Program-made: the position numbers and the translations under genes
NCBI GenBank assembly: GCA_022496185.1
Contig: WTXG01000162.1
Span: 1 to 64,000 of the forward strand
Direction: 5' to 3'
DNA: 64,000 nt
Source of the DNA: Multifurca ochricompacta
Taxonomy: Eukaryota; Basidiomycota; Agaricomycetes; Russulales; Russulaceae
Shown: positions 44,245 to 56,008 of the stretch, piece by piece
Numbering within the stretch: the stretch's first letter is position 1
How the letters are laid out: each line of letters begins with the position of its first letter
Notes under the pieces: model-generated
The model's input: only the letters and a program-made list of their open reading frames with translations
The model's database searches: none
What the model was told of the DNA's origin: nothing

Positions 44245-45465
44245 TAGTGATTGGCAGGGGTAACCCTGGGGTATCCTCATTGGTACCCGTACCTGTACCC
44301 ATACCTGTCACTTGTTGGAAGTGCAGCCATAGCATGCAATCAATTGATACTGGAGATGGCGGCCAAGTCCAATCACTACCATATCAATGCAACACAATAT
44401 TCAGAGCATGCAGGTCGTGCAATTTTCCTTTATCATAAAGACTCAGTAGCGTAGTTAGAAACCTCAGTCTTTCTATTCCAAAGACTGAGGTCAGTACTCT
44501 CTGTGTTACAGCTACATTATTACTTTACTGATTCATTGTGTAGCTATGCATTTATAGGTATTAACAAATCATATAGTCTTTCTATTCCAAAGACTGAGCT
44601 ATGCATTTATAGCTTGCTACATCACTACGGGTACAGGTAACCCATGAAAATGTGTGCAAGTTCTTTACTTGCATTGCACATTTCAGATAACTGGCCCAGG
44701 CCTTCCCAGACCAAGAAGATACACAACATGTTCATTTGTGGCTGCTTAAGATCCCTCAATGACTCTTGTTTTATGTTCAGAAGATTAAGATAATTAATTA
44801 TTCCATTTTTATTTTATTATTCTGCTTTCAATTTTATACAAGCACAACTAAAATCCAGTATACAGCAATGATTAGATAGGATGTTATAGAACATTGATGA
44901 AAAGCCTGTCAGATAACCACACAGAATGCAAAAAAAATTGTTGAACACATAGAAATTGGTAGGGGTAACCCCTGGATAATTGTTTTGATACCTGGGTTAC
45001 CCATAAAATGAAATGTGTGCAAGTTCTTTACTTGCATTGCGCATTTTGGACATCCAGCCCAGGAGATCCTGGTCAAGGAGATATGCACTTAGACACAACA
45101 CATTCATTTATGGCTACTCAAGATTCCTCAAAAATTGTTGGTTTATGTTCAGAAGATTAAATGGATCCTTTATTTACATTATTATTTTATTATTCTGGTT
45201 TCATTTCATACAAGCGCAACTGTCCTAGTCCCTGGATGCACATTTCTGCATGTTTAAGTCAACCTTCCTTAATAGGAAGGAGGTCAGACCACCATGTGAT
45301 GCAATGTAGTTGCTGCCCCATGCAGCTTGTAGACACATGCAGGCCTTGTTTCAATAAAGTAATTTGATAATTAGATTATAGAATAGTCTATATTAGTCTA
45401 GAGTGTATTTTAGATAGTGCCAGACCAGCATAATTGGTCGTGCATTAATAAAACAGATGTATCAT
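44245..45465 (+). mobile_element. Non-autonomous hAT element in a copia fragment
   Basis: Starts TAGTGATTGGCAGGGG, as in NLR intron 2, and follows that element closely to about 45455 (AGTTCTTTACTTGCAT module, ATAGTCTA block). Its right end is cut by LTR-E at 45466. The likely target is ATGATCTT (44237-44244). Confidence 0.75.
44313..44621 (+). repeat. Solo LTR-G, 309 bp
   Basis: TGTTGGAAGTGCAG to GCTTGCTACA with duplication TCACT at 44308-44312 and 44622-44626. The TGTTGGAA start is typical of copia LTRs. A block TCTTTCTATTCCAAAGACTG occurs twice inside. Orientation is assigned from the TGTTGGAA end only. Confidence 0.8.
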
Positions 45466-45860
45466 TGTGATGCTTTTTGTCAATGTAACAGTTTGTGATG
45501 TGTTTGTGACATGCTTGTGACAGTTTTTCGACCCACACACATTCAACTTTTGTTTCAATGTTTTCGACACTTCTCACTCCGAGTCATGTGACTGGAGCTG
45601 ATGGATCTTTATTATCTAATCACTAAATTCCTTGGACTGACCTGATTGACACTGATCTGCTTTTGGAGTGGGTGCAACACCACTTACAATTCCTGCTTCA
45701 GTTCCCACTAGAGATTCACATGTATATTTACTATACTACATTCTACTTTACTTACAAAGACACTAGAATACTTGTATTTAAGTAGGACACACTGGAGAGA
45801 CAGACTTTAAGTCTGTTCTCTTGTATCTAATACAGGTCTACTTGACTTCACCAGAATTTC

Positions 45861-47633
45861 TGTGACGGTTTGCGGTTTGTGTGACGGTTTGTGACGTGAT
45901 TGTGACCGTTATGTCGCACGTGTTTTTTTGATCATTGTCCCCAATTTCTTTACCATCTGTTATCTGTAGAGGGTGCAACCCCTCTTTTAGACTCTCATCC
46001 TATTCTATCTCACTCCAGGGCATAACCCCTGGAACCCATGACTACTAGGATTACTTATCAGAACCTTTTACTTGGTTTATGCCTTCTGATGTACCTGTTC
46101 TTGATGTGCCTCTCTCTGATGTGCCTTCTATAACATGTATTTAGACTACTAGGTTACAGGGACAGTGTAACGCTCGGCAGGGCGTTTCCTGTGCGACATG
46201 CACGGGTCTGCAGGATCCATTCAGGGCCTCGGCTGCGGGAGTGGGCTCTGTACTCCCGGGACAGTGCCTCTGGGCTTGTGACAAGCCCGGCACAGCCTGG
46301 CAAGCTGCACCAGGCCTTCTTAGCATCAGAAGGGAGAGGATCTGCACCATAACCAGGTGCTGAGGGAGACGGGAAGAGTCAGTCAAAGGGAGCTAATCCC
46401 CTCTGACTGTTAAGCTGGAATCAGGCTTAGCTGCAGTGCTAGAAGCACACCAAGCAGACTAAAGCCAAAGGGAATGAAGGGAAAGGGGACAGGTTCAAAG
46501 GGAAAGGTGCACACCCATTGCCAGAGGCAATGGGGTCCCTTCAGGGAGGTCAAAAGTGTAAAGGGGCAAAGGGTGCAGTGGATTTCCGAATCAGAGATAT
46601 CTAGGCTGAAGGTACAAGATGTCAAGTCTGGGGTTCTACTGACTGTCTACAGGGTCTTAAGTACTGTATCAGAGATCTGGTACTGTAGATAATCAAGTCC
46701 TTATCATCCAATAGTAGCTAAGATGTTAAATATAGTCCATGATAAGGATAAGCCTTATCAGAAGCATAGTCATGTGGGGCAGCCCCACAGGAGTCCTATC
46801 AGTGTGGGAATACTCCCACAGGAGTCAGAGAAGAGGGTCAAGTGATTGATGGGTCAGATGATCTAAGGGGTCATGATCAAAGCCCAAGATCACATGGTCA
46901 AAGAGGTCACATGGTCAAGGGTCACATGATAGGTCATGTGCCTACAGGTCATGTGGCCTGGAGGGGCAAATGCAGGCCAAAGTCGTCTTGTATTCAGAGT
47001 CAGGTTTGGCAGGGACAGTGTCAGAGATCCTATGGGTGTCAGCCACAGGGACAGGGTACAGATGCTGGCCAAAACAGAGGCCAAGCATCAGGGGAAAGGG
47101 GAATGCAGCCATCAGCACAGTAGCTGAACTATCAGTGAGTCAGGTGCAGGTATCAAGGGTAAGGGGTCCTGAGAGCATCATGTCACAGGCATCAGGGTGG
47201 GGTCCTGGGCATACAAGCCACAGGAATCAGGCAGTAAAGTTATAGAGGCAAGGGTCATATGTGCAGAAGGCAGAGGTCAGGAGTGGGTATGGCATCAAGG
47301 AAGGGTCAGGGAAAAGAGTGGGGTTGTAACAGACAGACCTTAAGTCTGTTCTCTTGTATCTAATACAGGTGTATTCGACTTCACGGAACTCCACTTGAAC
47401 TCCCTAAGTGGCAGCTTAAGGAGCCTTCTCCCCAGTAAGCTCAGCAGGGCATATTGCTGCTGCCCTTTGACTTCGTTTCCTGCACACGCCCCCTCCATAT
47501 TGTCGTGGGCACTTGAAACTTTGACCCAACTTAGATCTTCTTTGCTAGAACCTGAATCTTGAGCGCGCCCGTATCTTGAGGGCCTTCGGACATCGAAAAC
47601 GAGACTGGACGCAGCAGGCACCTGGCTGTGACA
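45861..47633 (+). repeat. Solo LTR-E2 nested in LTR-E
   Basis: TGTGACGGTTTGCGG to CTGGCTGTGACA, duplication ATTTC at 45856-45860 and 47634-47638. It is a diverged LTR-E relative whose own body is split by LTR-F. Confidence 0.9.
46166..47331 (-). repeat. Solo LTR-F nested in LTR-E2
   Basis: 1166 bp, TGTAACGCTCGG to GGTTGTAACA, duplication GACAG at 46161-46165 and 47332-47336. It matches 60455-61620 in reverse. It is rich in CACATG/CATGTG words. The longest LTR here. Confidence 0.92.
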
Positions 47634-48229
47634 ATTTCTCCCTTGAACTTCCTAAGCTGCGACTTAGGAAGCCTTCTCCCCAGACTTCCAGCAGGGCCTA
47701 TTGCCACTGCTTCACCTCCCTGCTCACATGCGTGCCCCTCTTGTATCTTGTGGGCCTTGAACCTTGACCACAGCTCTTTGTAGTTTGCTTTGACACCCCT
47801 TGAAGACTTGCCCTTGACAGTCTTGACCTTGACCTTGCATGTGCCCCATATCTTGAGGGACTGCAGTTTGAATGATCTTGACACAGCAGAGATCTGGCTG
47901 TGACATTAGAACAGACTTCTACAACCCCAGAAAGAAGCAGAACTCACCGAATGTGCAAGACGACGATGATGCGTCCCTTGCCTCGACACTGAACCCAAAC
48001 CACGACCTTGGAGCCAACAACGCTCCAATCAATTCCTATATTCGACTTGCCGTTCTCATGATAGAGGGCTTCTCCCAACCAGAAAACCAGAAACAACTCA
48101 CCAGAATCCCAAGGTGATGACAATGCGTCCCTTGCCCGAAATCCAGAAGTGCAACTCAGCACGTGAATCCCAGACCCCTCCATCAGACGATGTGTCCCTC
48201 AAATAACAATCTCCAGAACAAAACCTAAT

Positions 48230-49553
48230 AGACAGATCAGTACGACAGGAACTGGACAATGTACCACCCAAATTCCGAAACCGTTTCATGTGGCTTGCAA
48301 GTGATTCCCTGATTGATGGCATCCCACATGATGCCAAACCCATGAATCCCGAATTCCTGCTTGAACCTCAACTGGAAGCAAGACTGCTCCAGGAATCCAC
48401 ATCAACATCCATAGAAACAAATCTTGCAGCTGTGACAACTTCCTTTCCATTTGTGATCCCAATGTGAATAACTGACAATGCTGACCCAGAAAACCCTGAA
48501 AGAGGACCACCAGATTGGAATCCAGAAGGACCCCCACACGACCTTCCAGTTCTGACACAAGGAATGCCCAGACTAAATCAGAGAGGACAAATGGAGGGTG
48601 TTCCTCCACCCTTTTTTGACAGCGACAGAGATATTGCCATGGACTGGTTTGCTCAGCTCAAATTATTCTTCATCTTGAACGAAAATGCGACAACAGTCCA
48701 GAATGAGTGTACAAAAGTGGCCTATGTGTTAGGGTTAATACAAGGACCAAAAATAGACTGATGGGTCGTGGACCAAATAAATTGGCTCTCTGCCATAAAA
48801 AACGGAGACATCCAAGTATGGGAATTTGGGAAACATTCAAAGAAATGTTTCAGACAGCCTGGGCTGATGCCATGGCCGGACAAAAGGCACTAAGGGCACT
48901 AGACAAATTACAGTTGAAAGATTCCAATATAGATGATTACATAGCCGAGTTTGTACCTTGGCAATCTGAGCAGAACTGCACATTGACGATCCAGCTGCCC
49001 GACAATACTTTCACCAAGGGCTCCCCACATGTCTGGTCCAGACCATGCTCATGTTAGATCAACCCAGAACCATTGATGAAGCAGTTGTGTCAGCTAGATG
49101 ACATCATGCTAACTGGATTTACACGAAAGATCTACTGGGTACTAGCACTCAGACACCAACTAACCCATCACCATGAAGCAATAAGTTCACATTCTACCGA
49201 AAATGCGACCCAAGTACAGGAGAAGTTGACATCATTAAAAAGGCAACCACGATGGAAGAAAAGGAACAGTATAACAGAAAAGGACAATGCTTCAAGTGTG
49301 GATGCCGAGGGCATCTTATCAGAGATTGTCCAAATAAGACAAGCGCCCTGGCTCAGACTGCTATGATCACTGAAGTACCTCAGACAACTGCAGCAGTACC
49401 CACCGGATCACATGAGCAGAGATCCGTGAGTACGACAACTACACCCACAGTAGATGTCGATGCAATTGCAATGGCCCTTAGATCCATGACCAATGACAAA
49501 TGCCTCGCATTACAGAACAAGTTTAAAGGGGACGAGGATTTTTATATCACTTG
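48230..49553 (+). pseudogene. Gag with CCHC knuckle (GypE)
   Basis: Blocks in order: RFMWLASDSLIDG-like N-terminus, PPPFFDSDRDIAMDWFAQLK (48610-48660), gag core (FWETFKEMFQTAWAD, LRALDKLQLKDSNIDDY), zinc knuckle CFKCGCRGHLIRDC (about 49290-49330) and a Thr/Pro tail ending DEDFYIT at 49553. Stops near 48466 and 48761 and a frame change near 48950 break it. Only fragments would be made. Confidence 0.82.
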
Positions 49554-49629
49554 AATGATGTGGCCTTCATTTGAGTGTTAATCTCACACCATGTATTCAG
49601 GTCACCTATAAGAGCAATGACAATATCTG

Positions 49630-52107
49630 TTCCTTTACATGGAGTGAGGAAAAAGGCCAATATAGAAGTACTCATTGACAGTGGTGCAACTGAAAATTTC
49701 ATAAACTACAAAACAGTAATCAGACATTGACTCCCCACCAAACAGTTAACTATTCTGAAACGATTACAAAATGCAGATGGCTCCCCCAACACCACATGAA
49801 ATATCACGCAATGTGTCGGTCTCAGCATCACCACAAATAACAAAACACAACAGCACCGTTTTTATGTAGCATCAATTGGAATGGATGACATGATCCTGGG
49901 ATATCCATGGTTTGCAGCAAACAACCCCCAGATAGATTGGACAGAAGGATGTCTTACCGAAGATATCTATTTTGATCTACCATCAGAACATGTCACAGCC
50001 AGGTCTCTGCTGTGTCTAGGATCGTTCAAGTCAAGCCCCTTCAAGATATGGAGTGCCTGCAAGGTCAAGACCGTCAAGGACAAGTCAGTTCAAGGGGTCA
50101 GGGTGAACCACAGGGGCCGGGATCAAGGATCAAGGTCAAGGTTATCAAAGCAAGTCAATTCAAGGTGTCAAAGCAAACCACAGAGGGCTGCGGTTAGGGT
50201 TCAAGGCCCACACAAGATAAGAAGGGCACGCGTGCAAGAAGCGAGTCGAAGCAGTGGCAATAGGCCCTGCTGGAGGTTCTGGGGTGAAGGCTTCCTAAGT
50301 TGCAGCTTAGGAAGTTCAAGGGGATTCTTGGTGAAGAACAGTAGACCTGTATTAGATACAAGAGAACAGACTTAAAGTCTGTCTCTACTAGTGTGTCCTC
50401 CTTAAATACAAGTAGTCTAGTGTCTTTGTAAGTAAAGGAGAATATTCAGTGTAGTAAAGTAAAAGTCCATATGAATCTCCAGTGGAGATTGAGACAGGAA
50501 ATGTTAGTGGTGTTGCACCCACTCTAAAAGCAAATGAGTGTCAGTCCAAGTCAGTCTAAGTCCGAAAATCAGATCAGATAAGAAGAGATCATCAACTCCA
50601 GTCACATGACTCAGAGTAAGAAGTCGAAACGTCGAAACAAAAGTCGAACGCGCGCGAGTCGAAAAACCGTCACAAAAGGTCACACGCGCGTCACAAGCGC
50701 GTCACAAACCGTTACATCAACAAAAAGCGTCACAGAACACATGAAATGGCTCAACATTGCTCAAGAGTTAGCAATCAAGGCTAAAGATAAGATCAAACGA
50801 TCTTGGGATCAAGTTGTCCCACCAGAGTACCATTGCCACCAGAAAGTATTTAGCAATCAGGAAGCACAGTGGTTCCCAGAGGCCTGACCTTGGGATCACT
50901 GAATTGAATTAAAACCAGATGCACCCTTGACACTAGATTGTAAGATCTACCCATTAGGGCCAGGAGAACAGGATGTGTTAAACAAGTTCCTAGAAGAACA
51001 CTTGCAGAAGGGATACATCAAAGAGTCCAAATCACCTTATGCATCACCCTTTTTCTTTATCAAGAAGAAGGATGGAAAGCTTAGACCAGTCCAGGATTAT
51101 TGCAAACTCAATAATTGGACCATCTGGAACACATATCCACTTCCACTAATCCCTGAACTTATAGATTGCGTTCATGGGAGCACATTATTCACTAAGATGG
51201 ATGTCTGCTGGGGGTATAACAATATCCAAATAGTTCCTGAGGACAGATGGAAGGCAGCCTTCAAAACAAATCATGGCTTGTATGAACCAAATGTTATGTT
51301 CTTTGGACTCACAAACTCTCTGGCAACATTCCAGACTATGATGAATGCAGAATTCAGAGAGGAACTGAATGAACAAGACGAAGCTGGAAAAGCTTGGTTC
51401 ACTGTCTACATGGATGATATCCTTATTCACACCAATCATAATCTACGAGATCATCAGGTTAAAGTCCATCATGTCTTAGATAAACTCAGTAAACTGGATC
51501 TTTATCTCAAACCAGAGAAATGCGCCTTTGAGCAAACGCACATCGAATACCTAGGGCTCATTTTAGAAGCAAATCAAGTGCACATGGATCCAGTTAAAGT
51601 GGAGGGTGTTGCAACCTGGAAAACGCCTACCACAGTAAAGGAAATTCACTTGTTCCTTGGCTTCTGCCAATTCTATCGGCAGTTTATCCAGGGATTTAGT
51701 AAAATCGCAGCTTCATTGAACATGCTTACTAGTGCCAAAAACCCCTGGAAGTGGACAGAGATCAAACAGAAGGCATTTGATGACCTCAAGCAATGGGTGA
51801 CCTCACAACCAGTATTAATGCAACCAGACTTTGAAGAGCCCTTTATTGTGGATGCAGATGCCTCAGGCTATGCTCTTGGGGCGACTCTAAGTCAAAAGGA
51901 CTCAGAAGGACTCCTACACCCAATTGCCTACTTGTCAAAAACTCTAGATGTTACACAGCAGAACTGGGACATCTATGGTTGCAAACTATTCGCTATCATT
52001 ATCGTGTTTAGATCATGGTGTCAATACCTTCTTGGTGCCAAACATAAAGTTCAAGTCTGCACTGATCACAATAATCTCCAGTACTTCAAGGAACCCCAGA
52101 AACTAGC
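49630..52107 (+). pseudogene. Protease, RT and RNase H start (GypE), split by a solo LTR
   Basis: Protease LIDSGATENF (from about 49674) and ILGYPWFAANNPQ (about 49894) precede the LTR insertion. After it come ELAIKAKDKIK and RT with [31 protein letters not shown] (51407-51418), FLGFCQFYRQF and RNase H FIVDADASG and TDHNNLQYF. The RT frame is open from 50927 to 52107 (over 390 codons), the best preserved gypsy RT here. Stops before it (in IRH*LPT, NTT*NIT, PEA*PWDH*IEL) are all CGA to TGA type. Confidence 0.88.
49991..50734 (-). repeat. Solo LTR-E in GypE pol
   Basis: 744 bp, TGTCACAGCCAGG to AAGCGTCACA, duplication GAACA at 49986-49990 and 50735-50739. Opposite orientation to its host. Confidence 0.95.
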
Positions 52108-52530
52108 ACTTCAAAGTCCGGTCCAGTCTGGTTTTTTTCCATTTTAGGCATGAACCGGAACTGGAACTGGTCCACTCAGTCTGCTTCCTTGAAAATAACC
52201 AGACCAGACTAATGAGAACCAGTTAAGAACAGTCCAGAAGCAGTCCTTAGACCAGTTTCAACCGGTCTTCTTACCACTTACATGGATTGACAGTGCCATC
52301 TACTTAGAGACAATAGGTCCTCAACACAGGGTTAACAGGTAATAATTGGGTGACACAGCAAACAGAAAGATTGGACAAGTCAATTAGTTGAAGTGACTTA
52401 AGATGCAGCACAAAAGGAAGTGGGTGGGACAGATCACAATTGCTGTTCACTACTACTTGAGCCCATTTACATGCAATCTCTACTTAAGATGATAGAACAA
52501 GACTTGTAACTAAGTAAATTAACAGTTGGA
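52108..52530. repeat. Unclassified DNA-transposon-like sequence
   Basis: It begins where GypE RNase H stops. It has many short inverted words (CCGGTCCAGTCTGG, GAACTGGAACTGGTCC, CCAGACCAGAC, ACCGGTC), the sort of sub-terminal repeat hAT elements carry. It might be the end of the hAT whose transposase lies at 56009-58716, but the ends were not established. Confidence 0.4.
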
Positions 52531-55042
52531 CTAATTAACAATAAGTTGGTGCATATGAGATAACAGGTGTCGATGTGCTTAGTTCACATGTGAAAATTGT
52601 CAGTAGTCACTAGTTTGTATGCAGTCGCGGTTGGCATGGGTGGTGAATTTTCTTCAAGTTATCTTCACCGGGTGCCCTCCTTTGCTGTGTGAGTGGTTGC
52701 AACATATTCGGCCTCTGCAGTTGATAAGGTGACAAGTTCCTGTTTGCATGAGCTCCACAAGATAGCCATCCATGAGGAACGTGCTGCCCGAGATCCCCCT
52801 CCTGTGCTCCTGCAATGTGCTGTCTGCATCCATATAACCAACGAAGTTGTGCTGTTCACTGCTGTAAGTAAGCGTGAAGTTTTTGGTGCTCATGACATAC
52901 TGGATCATGTGTTTAATTGTGTCCTGAGAGGGTTGTGACAGCGAACATGATGTTGGGATGAGTGGCAATAAATGTGTACATGAGGCTGCCGATAGCCTCT
53001 CTGTACAGCACATCTTTCATGTGCGCAGTTTCTTCAGGAGTTGAGGGCATGTTGTGCTTTGAGTAAATCACACTGGGAGTCATAGGCATGCTGACAGACT
53101 TTGCATCAGTAAGATTGAAGCGATTAATGATTGACTCAATATAGAATGGGCCCCATGTCTGTAAGCTCATAGTAGCTTTTGATCTTGTGCTTGTAGTTGT
53201 TGATGACATTGTGCAAGCTCTTTTTAAGGCACAATCGTCTATGTGCATGGCAAGGATGAGTATATTCTCACTTTCACAAGCAACAAACACACCTGGGTCC
53301 ACTTGGCTAGTGCGGAACCCAATGTCAGTGAGTATGCAGTGGAGGGCATCATACCACTTTCTCCCTGCCTGCTTGAGCCCATATAACACCTTGATGAGCT
53401 TTTTGATCATGGCACCATCTTGTTCTGTTTCATAGCCTGGGGGTTCTTGCATGTAGATCTCCTTATTGTTGTCGAGCTTACCATATAGGCATGTGCTATT
53501 GAAGTCAAATGACTCGACTTCCCAATCGTTGTGTGCAGTGAGGGCAAGGATGGTGTGGAAGCTGGCGAGTTTGCAACAGGAGAATACATGTTGTAATAGT
53601 CAGCGCCACAAATTTGAGTGAACCCCTTTGCTACTGTGATGCTTTTTGATGATGTAACGGTTTGTGACGCGCTTGTTATGCGCGTGTGACGTTTTTGTGA
53701 TGGTTTTTCGACCCGCATGCGTTCGACTTTTGTTTCAACGTTTCGACTTCTTACTCCGAGTCATGTGACTGGAGTTGATGATCTTTCTTATCTGATCTGA
53801 TTTTCGGACTTAGACTGACTTGGACTGACACTCATTTGCTTTTGGAGTGGGTGCAACACCACTTGCATTCCCTGTCTCAATCTCCACTGGAGATTCACAT
53901 GGACATTCACTTTACTATATTGAAACTTCTACTTTACTTACAAAGACACTAGAGTACTTGTATTTAAGCAGTACATACTGGAGAGACAGACTTTAAGTCT
54001 GTTCTCTTGTATCTAATACAGGTCTACTGTTCTTCACCAGAATCCCCTTGAACTTCCTAAGCTGCAACTTAGGAAGCCTTCACCCCAGAACCTCCAGCAG
54101 GGCCTATTGCCACTGCTTCAACTCGCTTCTTGCACACGTGCCCTTCTTATCTTGTGTGGGCCTTGAACCCTAACTGCGGCCCTGTGGTTCGCTTTGACAC
54201 CTTGAATTGACTTGCTTTGATAACCTTGACCTTGATCCTTGATCCCAGCCCCTGTGGTTCACCCTGACCCCTTGAACTGACTTGTCCTTGACAGTCTTGA
54301 CCTTGCAGGCACTCCATATCTTGAAGGGGCTTGACTTGAACGATCCTAGACACAGCAGAGACCTGGCTGTGACAGCTACAAGTTGAGCTTTGTATTTGTC
54401 AATGGTGCCATCGGCCTTGCATCTTCTAATGCAGTTGCTGCAACAACCTCTATGTTGGTGTGAAGGATGTGATCAGTATCAGGGTCATCTAATGGGATGT
54501 GCAACGTGGACTCCCCATGGGGCTCCCCTTTGGGCATGATGCCTTCCAGGGAGCCATGCACAATTGCGCGCATGTTTCCTGTAGTGCTTTGCATATTTGC
54601 TGTATGCGACATAGAGTGCATGATTGGACAAGGTGGTGTGGGTGTGCGAGTTGGTGCTTGTGGGCTTGGCGACACTTGCCCTTGCTGGCTGGCTTGTTGC
54701 TTGGCCGACTGCTCCCCCTCATACTGAGTTCTTGCCCTGCCAATGAATTCTGTGGGCGTGAGTACTGTCACTGTCATACCCAACCCAGCAGCCCTCGATA
54801 GCTCTGGCATTGAGCTTCGAACCCACTGTGGTGGACACCCAAACGTGTTGCCCCCACTCGGGTACACTGCCAAAGCCTGGTTTGCTGTCATAGAGTTTTT
54901 TATACAGGGTGAAAGCACCGAGTATGTGCATAGGAATGCAGTTCTTCATCCAGACTCCATATTGAACAGCGTCGCCAAAGATGCCTGCAGTCATTGAGTC
55001 ATAGCACAATAGTTTACAATGAAATGGATACTTACAAACCAA
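52531..55042 (-). pseudogene. Copia Pol fragment: integrase end, RT, RNase H
   Basis: On the minus strand: integrase C-terminal block (LGAFTLYKKLYDSKPGFG, HVWVSTTVGSKLNAR, GCWVGYDSDS), a Pro/Thr/Gln linker, RT (KADGTIDKYKAQLVAKGFTQ, MYSPVA, LYGLKQAGRKWYD, catalytic box degraded to HIDD) and RNase H (LSTAEAEYVATTH, TTDNFH-TKHID). A solo LTR-E sits between QLVA and KGFTQ. Frame changes and stops are frequent after 52950. No gag or LTR of this element was found; it is a different copia family from 43661 and 62470. Confidence 0.85.
53635..54374 (+). repeat. Solo LTR-E in copia RT
   Basis: 740 bp, TGTGATGCTTTTTG to GGCTGTGACA, duplication GCTAC at 53630-53634 and 54375-54379. Copia RT reads across it. 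Confidence 0.95.
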
Positions 55043-55083
55043 TGTAACCCTTCACCAAGTATACCCAATCAACTTGCATGGCA

Positions 55084-55603
55084 TGTGACAGATTTTACAC
55101 TGGCTAAGGTGACATGAGACTGACTGACAAAGAAACGGACTTTTATTGACACACTACATTACTGTTGCTTACTGAGGGCTCAACCCCTCCTCCTTCTCCT
55201 TGGTTCTAGCTAGTTCTACTGCGCAACCACTAGATCATACATCATAGTACTAGAACCTTCTACCCACTATGACATAGCTAAACCCACCTGTATTTAAAGA
55301 GCAGTAAAGTAGAGAGACAGACCTAAGTCTGTTCTCTTGTGTTCAATCCAAAGGTGCTTTGACTTCATCCGAACTCCCTATAAGAAACTCCACTTGAACT
55401 CTCCAAGACGCAACTTGGAGAGCCTTCGATCCCTTGAACTTGTTGCAGGACTGAGCGTCTCTGCCGTCGACTCGACTCTCGCATGCGCCCCTTTGACCTT
55501 GTTGTGGGCTTGAATCAGGCTTGATCCACTGTGACTTGAAGCCTTGACTGGACTTGTCTTCTCTTGTTCGATGACGACACAGTTCTCACACCTAACTGTG
55601 ACA
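55084..55603 (+). repeat. Solo LTR-D relative
   Basis: 520 bp, TGTGACAGATTTTAC to CTAACTGTGACA, duplication TGGCA at 55079-55083 and 55604-55608. Promoter block CTGTATTTAAAGAGC. More diverged from GypD1's LTRs than those are from each other. Confidence 0.92.
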
Positions 55604-55608
55604 TGGCA

Positions 55609-56008
55609 TTCCTCAAGTCCAGGAATTGTTTATGGGGGCTGACTCATCTGAGCACAACTTGAATCTAGACAGGTGACCAGTGGGGTGACCAGTGGCTGCT
55701 GAGGAATGTCAGAGTCCATGTGCAATGTTGTTGAAGATGAGTAAACCAGAAGGGGGAGGCTGTGGTCATGATTAGGAAAAGTGACACATAACAAGTTGGG
55801 AGCTCCACTTTAATTATATATCAGATCTTATTATTCATATCAGAACAGCAATGAAGACTTGAAGTCTTCGTGTCTTGAATCTTTGCCTTAACATTGCCAG
55901 TGAGTTGTGCATAAGGTGAAGGACAGTAAATTTGTAGACAACATTATAATTATTAGTTAAAGTACTACCCTAATCTACAGCCAACACGCTTCACTCATTC
56001 TTCATCAT
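55609..56008. other. Unassigned junction between copia and hAT
   Basis: About 400 bases with no recognised coding. It probably holds the copia edge and the 3' flank of the hAT transposase gene. An inverted word pair (AGACTTGAAGTCTT) lies near 55856. Confidence 0.35.

Larger units (their letters stand above)
45466..47905 (+). repeat. LTR-E, 5' LTR of GypE, with two nested LTRs
   Basis: Start TGTGATGCTTTTTG, end GGCTGTGACA; about 670 bases remain once the insert at 45861-47633 is removed, compared with 740 in the solo copy at 53635-54374. Promoter block TTGTATTTAAG. Internal GypE sequence follows directly. Confidence 0.85.
47906..52107 (+). mobile_element. Ty3/gypsy element GypE (gag and partial pol)
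   Basis: 5' LTR-E at 45466-47905, gag, protease, RT and start of RNase H on the plus strand. It belongs to the same family group as GypD1 (shared gag and RT text). A solo LTR-E splits pol at 49991. RNase H ends at 52107 where other sequence enters; integrase and the 3' LTR are absent. Confidence 0.87.

Noticed and set aside
46141..47245. Several 60-93 codon ORFs in LTR-F
   Set aside because: They lie inside an LTR defined by its ends and duplication, and do not persist in the second copy.
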